The position numbers were made by a program, and so were the translations under genes. Below, piece after piece: positions 28,158-35,421 of a stretch of 64,000 nucleotides of DNA (its first letter is position 1; each line of letters starts with the position of its first letter). Origin of the DNA: Streptomyces cellulosae (GTDB taxonomy: Bacteria; Actinomycetota; Actinomycetes; Streptomycetales; Streptomycetaceae); the NCBI GenBank assembly GCA_014655195.1, contig BNBH01000029.1, positions 1 to 64,000 of the forward strand. Reading direction: 5' to 3'. The notes below the pieces were generated by a model. It made no database searches. It saw nothing but the letters and a program-made list of their open reading frames with translations, and was not told the DNA's origin.

Positions 28158-28287
28158 CAGCGGCCGCGATTACCAAGATTTGGCAAAGCGCGGCCGCTCA
28201 GGTCTCCGCCGTCCAGCCGGCACCGCGCGTCCCGTCCGCCGCCGCACCAGGCGAAAGCGACAGAACGGGCGCCCGGGCGCGGGTCTT

Positions 28288-29262
28288 TCAGAACAGGGCG
28301 CGGGCCAGGGCCCGGCGCGCGGTCACCACGGCGGGGTGGTCGGCGCCGACCACGTCGAACAGCTCCAGCAGCCGCACGCGCGCGGCCTCCCGGTCGTCGC
28401 CCGCCGTGCGGGCCACGGTGTCGACCAGCCGGCCGAAGGCGTCCTCGACATGACCGCCCGCCAGGTCCAGGTCGGCGGCGGCGATCTGCGCCTGCACGTC
28501 GCCCGGCTTCTCGGCGGCATCCTTGCGCACCTGCTGCGGGTCCATGTCCCGTACGCGGCGCAGCAGTTCGGCCTGAGCGAGGCCCAACTTGGCCTCGGGG
28601 TTGGCCGGGTCCTGGGCGAGTACGTTCTTGTACGCCTGCACGGCGCCGTCCAGGTCGTTGCCGTCCAGCGCGCGGGCGGCGGCCTCCAGGAGGGAGTCGT
28701 ACGGGCCGGCGGGGGCCTCGTCGGCCACCGGGGCGCCGCCCGGCTCGGCCTCCGGGTCGACGGTCAGACCGGTCAGGCCGAAACGCTGCTCGGCGACCTG
28801 CACCAGCTGGTCCAGGGTCTGGCGGATCTGCGCCTCGCCCGCGGCGCCCTGGAAGAGCGGCAGGGCCTGTCCGGCCACCACCGCGAAGACGGCGGGGATG
28901 CCCTGGATGCCGAACTGCTGCATCAGCATCTGGTTGGCGTCGACATCGATCTTGGCGAGGAGGAAACGGCCGTTGTATTCGACGGCGAGCCGCTCGAGGA
29001 CGGGGCTCAGCTGCTTGCAGGGCTCGCACCACTCGGCCCAGAAGTCGATGACGACCGGAACCTCGGTGGAACGCTGCAGGACGTCGCGGTCGAAGCCGGC
29101 CTCGTCGACGTCGATGACGAGATCGGCGGGCGAGACGGCGCCGGTGCCGCCCGTACGGGCCGCCTCTGCGCGCGCCTGCTCCGCCTTCGCCTTGGCCTCC
29201 TGGGCCGCCTTCACCGCGGCGAGGTCGACGACTCCGCTCATGGACATGTTCCGTGGCTGCAT
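28288..29262 (-). CDS. Thioredoxin-TPR co-chaperone-like protein (YbbN/CnoX type)
   Basis: 324 residues: an N-terminal Ala/Lys-rich helix, a thioredoxin domain with WAEWCEPCKQLSPVLERL (about 75-165) and a C-terminal TPR-like region (ALDGNDLDGAVQAYKNVLAQ; GDVQAQIAAADLDLAGGHVE). Length and order fit the actinobacterial YbbN/CnoX family, which protects proteins under oxidative stress; unlike E. coli CnoX the CxxC pair is intact. GGGAGG lies 8 nt before the ATG. Transcribed away from the TetR gene. Confidence 0.88.
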   Translation of the reverse strand: MQPRNMSMSGVVDLAAVKAAQEAKAKAEQARAEAARTGGTGAVSPADLVIDVDEAGFDRDVLQRSTEVPVVIDFWAEWCEPCKQLSPVLERLAVEYNGRFLLAKIDVDANQMLMQQFGIQGIPAVFAVVAGQALPLFQGAAGEAQIRQTLDQLVQVAEQRFGLTGLTVDPEAEPGGAPVADEAPAGPYDSLLEAAARALDGNDLDGAVQAYKNVLAQDPANPEAKLGLAQAELLRRVRDMDPQQVRKDAAEKPGDVQAQIAAADLDLAGGHVEDAFGRLVDTVARTAGDDREAARVRLLELFDVVGADHPAVVTARRALARALF

Positions 29263-29398
29263 GCGTCTATCCTCCCCCGTACTCCGCGTGAGTGTGAAAA
29301 GCGCCCGGGAAACACAGGCGTACGTGTGGTGCTGGTGCGCCGGGTCCCCACCCGGCGCGGTGGTCGTCGCTCGGGCACGTCAGGTGCTCACGTGCTTT

Positions 29399-29415
29399 CG
29401 CTACGAGTCGTAGCG
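29399..29415. promoter_or_regulatory. 17-bp perfect palindrome between trx-TPR and tetR
   Basis: CGCTACGA-G-TCGTAGCG, 84 bp upstream of the TetR start codon; the flanking TT/AA extend it to 21 bp with one mismatched pair. Likely operator of the TetR protein and perhaps of the divergent thioredoxin-TPR gene. Confidence 0.65.
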
Positions 29416-29498
29416 TAATGGCAAGGGGCGGGTGCGCGGCAACGGTTCCCGGTGATCTCCCTCACCACCGCACGGTTTCCGCCGGTTATGGTCGTGCC

Positions 29499-30119
29499 AT
29501 GCAGCGCCGCCATCCAGCCAGCCGCACCGGGCGTCCCCGCAGCGCCGCGGCCGACACCGCGATCCTCGCCGCGACCCGGCAGGCGCTGGTGGACCTGGGG
29601 TGGTCCAAGCTCACGCTCTCGGACGTCGCGGTGCGCGCCGGGGTGGCCAAGACAACGCTGTACCGGCGCTGGGCGGGCAAGAACGAGCTCGTCGTGGACG
29701 CCGTCGCCGAACTGTTCGACGAGCTGACGCTGCCCGACCGGGGTTCGCTGGCCGCCGACATCGAGGGCGTGGTGCTGCAGTTCGCCGCGATCCTGGCCCG
29801 CCCGGAGGCGCGGAGCGGGCTGATGGCGGTGGTCGCCGAGGCCACCCGCGACGAGGCGCTGCGCGAGCGGATCCGCGCGTCGATCGTCGACCGGCAGAAA
29901 CGCCTGGTGATCGCGGGCCGCACCCGCGCCCAGGAACGGGGCGAACTCCCCCCGGAGTCCGACGCGGAGCGCTCGGCCCGCGCGGTCGACCTGATCTTCG
30001 ACATGGTGGCCGGTTCGGTGGTGCACCGGACGCTGGTCAGCAACCAGCCGGCCGACGAGGAGTGGGTGCACGGGCTGACCCGGGTGCTGCTGTCGGGCCT
30101 GGCGGCGAGCGCACGCTGA
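29499..30119 (+). CDS. TetR-family transcriptional regulator
   Basis: 206 residues. N-terminal HTH (LVDLGWSKLTLSDVAVRAGVAKTTLYRRW) and a C-terminal ligand/dimerisation domain of the AcrR-like class (TetR_C: VLQFAAILARPEARSGLMAVV). ATG at 29499 is chosen because TATGGT (29487-29492) lies 6 nt upstream, a leaderless arrangement. The palindrome at 29399 is a good autoregulatory site. The adjacent methyltransferase remnant suggests it once had a downstream partner. Confidence 0.87.
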   Translation: MQRRHPASRTGRPRSAAADTAILAATRQALVDLGWSKLTLSDVAVRAGVAKTTLYRRWAGKNELVVDAVAELFDELTLPDRGSLAADIEGVVLQFAAILARPEARSGLMAVVAEATRDEALRERIRASIVDRQKRLVIAGRTRAQERGELPPESDAERSARAVDLIFDMVAGSVVHRTLVSNQPADEEWVHGLTRVLLSGLAASAR

Positions 30120-30132
30120 GCGTCTCCCGTAG

Positions 30133-30429
30133 GAACAGGTCACGGTCGGCGGCGCGCGGCACATCGCCCGCACCCACCTGGTGCTGTCGCAGCTCACGGC
30201 GGACTTCGACCCGGAGGCGGTGGCCCGCGGGGTGGAGATGTACCGGGCGGGCGGCGTCACCCTGGCACCCCGCTCCCGCACGGAGATCGCCCGCTTCTTC
30301 GAGGGGCTCGAGCCGGTCGAACCGGGGCTGGTCCAGCTGACCGACTGGCACCCGGAACTCGCGGTCGGGGAGGCCGTCGACGAGGACGCGGTCATCTCGC
30401 TGTACGGCGCGGTCGCGCGCAAGCCGTGA
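30133..30429 (+). pseudogene. Fragment of an S-adenosylmethionine-dependent methyltransferase (DUF574/SAM-MT family)
   Basis: The readable stretch LVLSQLTADFDPEAVARGVE...LVQLTDWHP matches the C-terminal part of the ~270-residue methyltransferase family common in Streptomyces. The SAM-binding half is absent: an in-frame TAG at 30130-30132 closes the frame upstream and the TetR gene ends 11 bp before it. The last 82 codons could still be translated from GTG at 30181, but no function is expected. Confidence 0.7.
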
Positions 30430-30490
30430 ACGCACCGCGCCCCGGCGGGCACCGGGCCTGCCGGGGCGGGGCGGTCGTGTGCTGCTGGGC

Positions 30491-32191
30491 TCAGAAGCCG
30501 GCGGGCTCCGTGTAGACGCCCCACTCGTCGCGCAGGGCGTCGCAGATCTCGCCCAGGGTGGCCTCGGCGCGGACGGCGTCGAGCATCGGCTCGATCATGT
30601 TCGCGCCGGAGCGGGCCGCCTCGACCATCGCGGCGAGCGCGCCGCGCACCTTCGCGTCGTCGCGGGCGCTCTTGCGCTCGCCGAGCAGCCGTACCTGCTC
30701 GCGCTCCACCTCGTGGCTGACCCGGAGGATCTCCAGGTCGCCGGTGACGGAGCCGGTGTGGACGTTGACTCCGACGACCTTCTTGTCGCCCTTCTCCAGC
30801 GCCTGCTGGTAGCGGAACGCCGACTCGGCGATCTCGCCGGTGAACCAGCCGTCCTCGATGCCGCGCAATATGCCGGAGGTGATCGGCCCGATGGGGTGCT
30901 TGCCGTCGGGGTGGGCCCTCAGCCCCCGCTCCTTGATCTGCTCGAAGATCTTCTCGGCGTCCGCCTCGATGCGGTCGGTGAGCTGCTCGACGTACCAGGA
31001 ACCGCCCAGCGGGTCGGCGACGTTGGCGACGCCGGTCTCCTCCATCAGCACCTGCTGGGTGCGCAGGGCGATCTCGGCGGCCTGCTCGCTGGGCAGGGCG
31101 AGGGTCTCGTCGAGGGCGTTGGTGTGCAGCGAGTTGGTCCCGCCGAGCACCGCGGCGAGCGCCTCGACGGCGGTGCGGACGACGTTGTTGTACGGCTGCT
31201 GGGCGGTGAGGGAGACGCCGGCGGTCTGGGTGTGGAACCGCAGCCACTGCGCCTTCTCGCTCTGCGCACCGTAGACGTCCCGCATCCAGCGGGCCCAGAT
31301 GCGGCGCGCGGCGCGGAACTTGGCGATCTCCTCGAAGAAGTCGACGTGCGCGTCGAAGAAGAAGGAGAGGCCGGGCGCGAAGACGTCCACGTCGAGGCCG
31401 CGGCTGAGGCCCAGCTCGACGTACCCGAAGCCGTCCGCGAGCGTGTACGCCAGCTCCTGCGCGGCCGTGGAGCCCGCCTCGCGGATGTGGTAGCCGGAGA
31501 CCGACAGCGGCTTGTACGCGGGGATGCGCGCGCTGGTGTACTCCATCAGGTCGCCGATGAGGCGCAGGTGCGGCTCGGGCTGGAAGAGCCACTCCTTCTG
31601 GGCGATGTACTCCTTGAAGATGTCCGTCTGCAGCGTGCCGTTGAGCACGCCCGGGTCGACGCCCTGGCGCTCGGCGGCGACGAGGTACATGCAGAAGACG
31701 GGCACGGCGGGCCCGCTGATGGTCATCGAGGTGGTGACGTCACCGAGGGGGATGTCCTTGAACAGGACCTCCATGTCGGCCGCCGAGTCGATGGCCACCC
31801 CGCAGTGGCCGACCTCGCCCAGCGAGCGGGGGTCGTCGGAGTCGCGGCCCATGAGCGTCGGCATGTCGAAGGCGACGGACAGGCCGCCACCGCCGTTGCC
31901 GAGGATCATCTTGTACCGCTCGTTGGTCTGCTCGGCGTTCCCGAACCCGGCGAACTGCCGGATGGTCCACGTCCGCCCCCGGTAGCCGGTCGGGTACAGC
32001 CCCCGCGTGAACGGGTACTCCCCCGGCCAGCCGATCCGTTCGAACCCGTCGTAGCGGTCCCCGGGCCGCGGCCCGTACACCGGCTCCACGGGGTCCCCGG
32101 AGAGCGTGGTGAAGTCTGCGTCGCGCTTGCGCGCGGCGTCGTACCGGGCCTGCCAGCGACGGCGGCCCTCCTCGATGGCGTCAGCGTCCAT
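30491..32191 (-). CDS. icmA: Isobutyryl-CoA mutase large subunit
   Basis: 566 residues, the substrate-binding TIM-barrel subunit of coenzyme B12-dependent isobutyryl-CoA mutase, interconverting isobutyryl-CoA and n-butyryl-CoA. Substrate-reading positions are Phe80 (TIRQFAGF) and Gln198 (KEYIAQKEW); methylmalonyl-CoA mutases have Tyr and Arg there, so the IcmA call is specific. The B12-binding small subunit is not in the window and there is no fused B12 domain. ATG at 32191 gives the known IcmA length and lies 7 nt after a -10 box (leaderless). MeaB, epimerase and adenosyltransferase genes elsewhere in the window belong to the same metabolism. Confidence 0.94.
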   Translation of the reverse strand: MDADAIEEGRRRWQARYDAARKRDADFTTLSGDPVEPVYGPRPGDRYDGFERIGWPGEYPFTRGLYPTGYRGRTWTIRQFAGFGNAEQTNERYKMILGNGGGGLSVAFDMPTLMGRDSDDPRSLGEVGHCGVAIDSAADMEVLFKDIPLGDVTTSMTISGPAVPVFCMYLVAAERQGVDPGVLNGTLQTDIFKEYIAQKEWLFQPEPHLRLIGDLMEYTSARIPAYKPLSVSGYHIREAGSTAAQELAYTLADGFGYVELGLSRGLDVDVFAPGLSFFFDAHVDFFEEIAKFRAARRIWARWMRDVYGAQSEKAQWLRFHTQTAGVSLTAQQPYNNVVRTAVEALAAVLGGTNSLHTNALDETLALPSEQAAEIALRTQQVLMEETGVANVADPLGGSWYVEQLTDRIEADAEKIFEQIKERGLRAHPDGKHPIGPITSGILRGIEDGWFTGEIAESAFRYQQALEKGDKKVVGVNVHTGSVTGDLEILRVSHEVEREQVRLLGERKSARDDAKVRGALAAMVEAARSGANMIEPMLDAVRAEATLGEICDALRDEWGVYTEPAGF

Positions 32192-32198
32192 ACCCTCG

Positions 32199-32222
32199 AA
32201 TTTACTAGGACGTCCAAGTAAA
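32199..32222 (-). promoter_or_regulatory. icmA promoter overlapped by a 22-bp dyad
   Basis: Minus strand -10 TAAATT (32204-32199), 7 nt before the ATG. The dyad TTTACTAGGAC-GTCCAAGTAAA (32201-32222, one mismatched pair) covers the -10 and spacer; TCGACA lies 18 bp upstream as a -35. This geometry is that of a repressor operator. Confidence 0.65.
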
Positions 32223-32274
32223 TGTCGATGGGAGACCGCCGCACGCTCGTCCGTACGGCGGTGGGACCGGGGCG

Positions 32275-32607
32275 TCAGGCCTTGGCGACGGCCGGCTCGG
32301 AGCCCTCCACGAGGGGCTCCACCTGCTCCGTCACCTTGCGCTCGACGAAGAAGGCGGCGAAGGGGATCGTCCCGGACAGCAGTACCCACAGCAGCTTGCC
32401 GAACGACCACCTGGCCTTGGAGCCGAGGTCGAACGCGAAGATCAGGTAGATGATGTACAGGAAGCCGTGAGCCTGGGAGACGACGAACGTGATGTCCTCG
32501 CCCTTGCCGAAGCCGTACTTGAACACCATGCAGGTGGACAGCACGAGCAGCATGACAGCGGTCACGTAGGCCATGACCCGGTAGCGGGTCAGCACGCTCT
32601 TCTTCAT
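32275..32607 (-). CDS. DUF3817 integral membrane protein (copy 1)
   Basis: 110 residues with three hydrophobic segments: YVTAVMLLVLSTCMVF, AHGFLYIIYLIFAFDL and LLWVLLSGTIPFAAFFVERK. The HGFLYIIYLIFA and GTIPFAAFFVERK blocks mark the DUF3817 family, function unknown. A second member is encoded at 35418-35762, on the other side of the accessory island. ATG start near 32607; MarR gene ends 43 bp upstream. Confidence 0.85.
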   Translation of the reverse strand: MKKSVLTRYRVMAYVTAVMLLVLSTCMVFKYGFGKGEDITFVVSQAHGFLYIIYLIFAFDLGSKARWSFGKLLWVLLSGTIPFAAFFVERKVTEQVEPLVEGSEPAVAKA

Positions 32608-32650
32608 GCGATCGAGCGTAACGGCACGTTCCGGGCGATCTTCGGGAGGG

Positions 32651-33160
32651 TCACCCCTCCTGGAAGTCCCCCGCCGCGAGCCGCAGAGGGCGGAGGATCG
32701 CGAAGAGTTCCGCGCACTCCTCCGCGTCGTACGCGCTCAGGCCGAAGTCCATCGCCATCAGGTCGCGGGTCGCCGACTCGACCACCTCGCGGCCCTTGTC
32801 CGTGATGGACGCCAGCGTGCCGCGGCCGTCGTTGGGGTTGGGGCGCTTGGCGACCAGCCCCGACCTGACCAGCCGGTCCACGGTGTTGGTCACCGACGTC
32901 GGGTGCACCATCAGCCGCTCGCCGATCTTGGACATCGGCAGCTCGCCGGACTTGGAGAAGGTCAGCAGGACCAGCGCCTCGTACCGCGCGAACGTGAGCC
33001 CGTAGGGCCTGACCACCGCGTCGACCTCGGCCAGCAGGATCTGGTGGGCCCGCATGACCGAGGTGATGGCGGCCATCGCCGGCACGTTTCCCCAGCGCTG
33101 CTTCCAGAGCTCGTCGGCACGGGCGATGGGATCGAACGAGAGACTGAGCGGTTTGGGCAC
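32651..33160 (-). CDS. MarR-family regulator
   Basis: 169 residues. Winged HTH in the middle (SGELPMSKIGERLMVHPTSV and TNTVDRLVRSGLVAKRPNPN, then DGRGTLASITDKG), flanked by dimerisation helices. It reads away from the GntR gene. Its ligand is unknown; the adjacent DUF3817 gene could be under its control. Confidence 0.88.
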   Translation of the reverse strand: MPKPLSLSFDPIARADELWKQRWGNVPAMAAITSVMRAHQILLAEVDAVVRPYGLTFARYEALVLLTFSKSGELPMSKIGERLMVHPTSVTNTVDRLVRSGLVAKRPNPNDGRGTLASITDKGREVVESATRDLMAMDFGLSAYDAEECAELFAILRPLRLAAGDFQEG

Positions 33161-33261
33161 GGTCCCGACCCTACCGGCGGGTCAGATGCCGGTCAGCCCT
33201 GTCTCGCCCTTCGGTCCGCGGGCACGCACATCCTTGACGGCGCGACCCGCGGCAACGGCGG

Positions 33262-33486
33262 TCAATGCTGAACGTAGCTGCCCGCACCGAGAACCGTACG
33301 CAGACGCCCTTCTTCGCGAAGGGCCACGACAGCCTTCTGCACCGTCGACTGCGTCACTCCGTACTCCGCCGCCAACGTGACCGTGCCCGGGAAGCGCTCC
33401 CCGGGCTCCCACTCTCCGGCGTCCAGGCGCCGACGGAGGTCGGCCGCCACTTGCGGCCACACGGGGACGGAGCGATCAAGTTCCAT
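33262..33486 (-). CDS. Minimal GntR-type DNA-binding protein
   Basis: 74 residues, almost only a GntR winged HTH (VWPQVAADLRRRLDAGEWEP, FPGTVTLAAEYGVTQSTVQK, AVVALREEGRLRTVLGAGSY). There is no effector domain. Such short GntR proteins sit next to small hypothetical genes in Streptomyces accessory regions. ATG at 33486; codons upstream are not GntR-like. It is divergent from the broken gene at 33618. Confidence 0.8.
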   Translation of the reverse strand: MELDRSVPVWPQVAADLRRRLDAGEWEPGERFPGTVTLAAEYGVTQSTVQKAVVALREEGRLRTVLGAGSYVQH

Positions 33487-33617
33487 GCCACCAGCCTCCG
33501 CGGATATGCATATTCGAGCTACCGCGTAACCGCGAAACCGCGTAAGGTCGTGACTGTGCGTATCCCGTGAGTACGGGGGCCACCGCCTGGCCCGCCACAC
33601 CGTTGAGGAGTGATGAC

Positions 33618-33947
33618 ATGCCCGACACCACCCGGCTACGGCGCCTGCCCTGGCGAGAGGACGATCGACCCGCGTTCGTCCCGCCGGGCGACGGGCTCGT
33701 CAACCGGCTGGCCGACGCCTTGTAGACCGAGCTGATCGAGACCGCACAAGCGGACGCCGCCCGGGCACGGGACCTGGCCGACGAGGCCGCGGCGACACCG
33801 GCCGAGTTGAGGGCAGCCCTGCGCTTCGTCGCGCACTCCGCCGAAGACGCGGCCCTGGTCGCGGTCCTACGCGGTGAGCGGCTGGGGCTGGACGGCCCCA
33901 GCCTCGACCAGGAGCTGTCCGGGCGATCAAGGATCTCGTTAGGGTGA
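33618..33947 (+). pseudogene. Hypothetical protein gene with in-frame amber codon and IS-truncated 3' end
   Basis: Reading from ATG 33618 gives MPDTTRLRRLPWREDDRPAF...NRLADAL, then TAG at 33723-33725, then an in-frame continuation (TELIETAQADAARARDLADE to GLDGPSLDQEL). Both halves have coding-like composition, so a single base change (for example CAG or GAG to TAG) probably broke a ~110-residue gene. From 33910 the frame runs into the inverted repeat of the IS-like unit, so the natural C-terminus is probably lost too. AGGAG lies 10 nt before the ATG. Usually such proteins accompany a short GntR gene, as here. Function unknown. Confidence 0.65.
33910..33929. repeat. Left terminal inverted repeat of the IS-like unit
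   Basis: AGGAGCTGTCCGGGCGATCA, perfect over 20 bp against 35110-35129. It lies within the 3' part of the broken hypothetical gene. Confidence 0.9.
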
Positions 33948-33964
33948 CTCGGCGGAGGGACCTG

Positions 33965-34195
33965 ATGAGTGCTGGGGAGATGAGCCGCGCGGAGGCGTCT
34001 GTGCTCGTGCAGCGGATCATGGACGCGGACTACGCCTCGGACGACGAGGTGGACGGCTGGCTGGGTCGGCTCGACAGAGCCCTGGCATGCCCGTCCGGTT
34101 ATGTCAGCGACTTGATCTTCTGGCCGCCGGAGCGGGAGCTTTCGGCTGATGAGGTAGTCGATCAGGCCCTGGCGTACCGGCCGATCGGTTTGTGA
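33965..34195 (+). CDS. Colicin-immunity-like (Im9/E9imm-type) small protein
   Basis: 76 residues: SRAEASVLVQRIMDADYASD, then a second helix (VDGWLGRLDRALA) and CPSGYVSDLIFWP, then a C-terminal helix (LSADEVVDQALAYR). The PSG...SDLI-aromatic-P block and helix order match the DNase colicin immunity (Im9) fold, where that block contacts the nuclease. No nuclease bacteriocin is encoded in the window, so it is an orphan. ATG 33965 has GGAGG 6 nt upstream; GTG 33944 is a longer alternative overlapping the previous frame's stop. It lies inside the inverted-repeat unit, opposite to the transposase. Confidence 0.7.
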   Translation: MSAGEMSRAEASVLVQRIMDADYASDDEVDGWLGRLDRALACPSGYVSDLIFWPPERELSADEVVDQALAYRPIGL

Positions 34196-34204
34196 GGTCG
34201 GGAC

Positions 34205-35080
34205 TCAGCCCCGAAGCCAGATGAGGAGAGCTGCGGTGGTTGCGGCGCCGAGGAAAACGTAGCCGCGCTTGTCATAGCGAGTGGCCACGGCCCGGGACTG
34301 CTTCAGCCTGTTGATCGCTCGTTCGACGGTGTTGCGCTTCTTGTACCGCTCTTCGTCGAAGCCGGGTGGCCGTCCGCCGCGTGAGCCTTTGCGCAGGCGG
34401 GCAGCCTGGCTGTCGGTCTTCTCCGGGATCGTGTGCCGGACGCCTCGGCGCCGCAGGTACTCGCGGCACGGGCCGTTGCTGTAGCCCTTGTCGGCCGCGA
34501 AGCTGTCGGGCTTCGTGCGGGGCCGTCCCGAACCGACCCGCAGACCCGGACCTTTGCCAACACCGTCTGGAACTGGGTGCAGTCCGCCCGCTGTCCGCCA
34601 GCGACGACCAAGGACAGCGGGCGGCAGCGGCCGTCCGCGCTCAGGTGGAGTTTGCTGGTGAACCCGCCCCGCGAGCGGCCCAGGCCCTCGCCTCCCGCAC
34701 CACCTCCACCAGCCGGGCGAGCAGGCTTTGCCACGGTGCTCGGCCTGGTGTTCTGCCGCTTCGGCCCCCTTTGACGCGGGGGCCGGCGGCGGGTCGGTCC
34801 GGGCACCGGCCGCGTGCTGATGGGCCCGCACGATGGTGGAGTCCATCGAGATGTCCCAGTCGATCTCACCCGCGATGTCGGCGGCGGCCTGGACTTGATG
34901 CAGCAGACGTTCCCACGTCCCGTCGGCGGACCACAGCCGGTGGCGTTCATACACGGTCTTCCACGGGCCGAAGCGCTCGGGAAGACCCCGCCACCGGCCA
35001 CAACGTCCATTGCTCACCGGCAGGAACGGCCGCGGCCGTTCCCACTCCGCATGCGTGAGATCGCCCCGCCCCACGCCCAC
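34205..35080 (-). pseudogene. IS5-family transposase, frameshifted and internally deleted
   Basis: DDE transposase remnant. Start region GDLTHAEWERPRPFLPVSNG, first Asp in DISMDSTIVRAHQH, second Asp in FAADKGYSNGPC, Glu in KRNTVERAINRLKQ, and the end GYVFLGAATTAALLIWLRG. Two defects are visible. RWRGLPERFGPWKTVYERH joins two WR-type motifs directly, so ~20-30 residues are missing. The middle part (GEGLGRSRGGFTSKLHLSAD to FQTVLAKVRV, about 34543-34692) is in a different frame from both sides. It is therefore inactive as written. Confidence 0.88.
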
Positions 35081-35109
35081 AACTACGACCCAGGCACGGG
35101 ACGGTCACA

Positions 35110-35129
35110 TGATCGCCCGGACAGCTCCT
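35110..35129. repeat. Right terminal inverted repeat of the IS-like unit
   Basis: Reverse complement of 33910-33929 over all 20 bp. Its last two bases form part of the TAG stop of the thiamine-binding protein gene (35128-35130). Confidence 0.9.
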
Positions 35130-35421
35130 AATCGCCCAGGTGCCGTTCGACGGTCGCCACCTTCGACGTCAGCCCGTCCTCCACACCCGGACGGATGTCC
35201 GCCTTGAGCACGAGCGAGACGCGCGGCGCACGCGCCTCCACCGCGGCCACGGCGCGCTTCACCACGTCCATGACCTCGTCCCACTCGCCCTCGACCGACG
35301 TGAACATCGCGTCGGTACGGTTCGGCAGCCCGGACTCGCGGACCACCCGCACGGCGTCGGCGACGTACTCCCCCACGTCCTCGCCGACGCCCAGCGGCGT
35401 CACGGAAAAGGCGACGATCAC
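35128..35421 (-). CDS. MTH1187/YqgV-family thiamine-binding protein
   Basis: 97 residues, MIVAFSVTPLGVGEDVGEYV then VRESGLPNRTDAMFTSVEGE and VSLVLKADIRPG: the small ferredoxin-like MTH1187 fold, which binds thiamine or its derivatives. The start overlaps the DUF3817 gene stop (ATGA). The stop codon is made with bases of the IS inverted repeat, so the original last residue or two may differ. Confidence 0.85.
   Translation of the reverse strand: MIVAFSVTPLGVGEDVGEYVADAVRVVRESGLPNRTDAMFTSVEGEWDEVMDVVKRAVAAVEARAPRVSLVLKADIRPGVEDGLTSKVATVERHLGD

Larger units (their letters stand above)
27632..28287. other. 650-bp regulatory spacer upstream of the DUF6230 cluster
   Basis: No convincing gene on either strand. 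It contains two palindromes with TTACT/AGTAA arms (28013-28030 and 28145-28157) and an AT-richer zone around 28005-28190, a good place for the DUF6230 cluster promoter. Confidence 0.6.
33910..35129. mobile_element. IS5-family-like element, 1.2 kb, with an extra immunity-like gene
   Basis: Bounded by 20-bp perfect inverted repeats: AGGAGCTGTCCGGGCGATCA at 33910-33929 and its reverse complement at 35110-35129. Inside are a decayed IS5-type transposase (34205-35080, minus) and a small intact gene resembling colicin immunity proteins (33965-34195, plus). No clear target duplication is seen beside the ends (ACC on the left, AAT on the right). IS5 elements of this class are normally ~0.9 kb with only a transposase, so the extra gene is unusual. 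Confidence 0.7.

Noticed and set aside
33723..33725. Programmed stop-codon readthrough or amber recoding
   Set aside because: No structural signal next to the TAG and the gene is also cut by the IS end, so decay is the simpler reading.
33910..35129. Target-site duplication around the inverted-repeat unit
   Set aside because: The flanks (ACC left, AAT right) do not match, so none is claimed.
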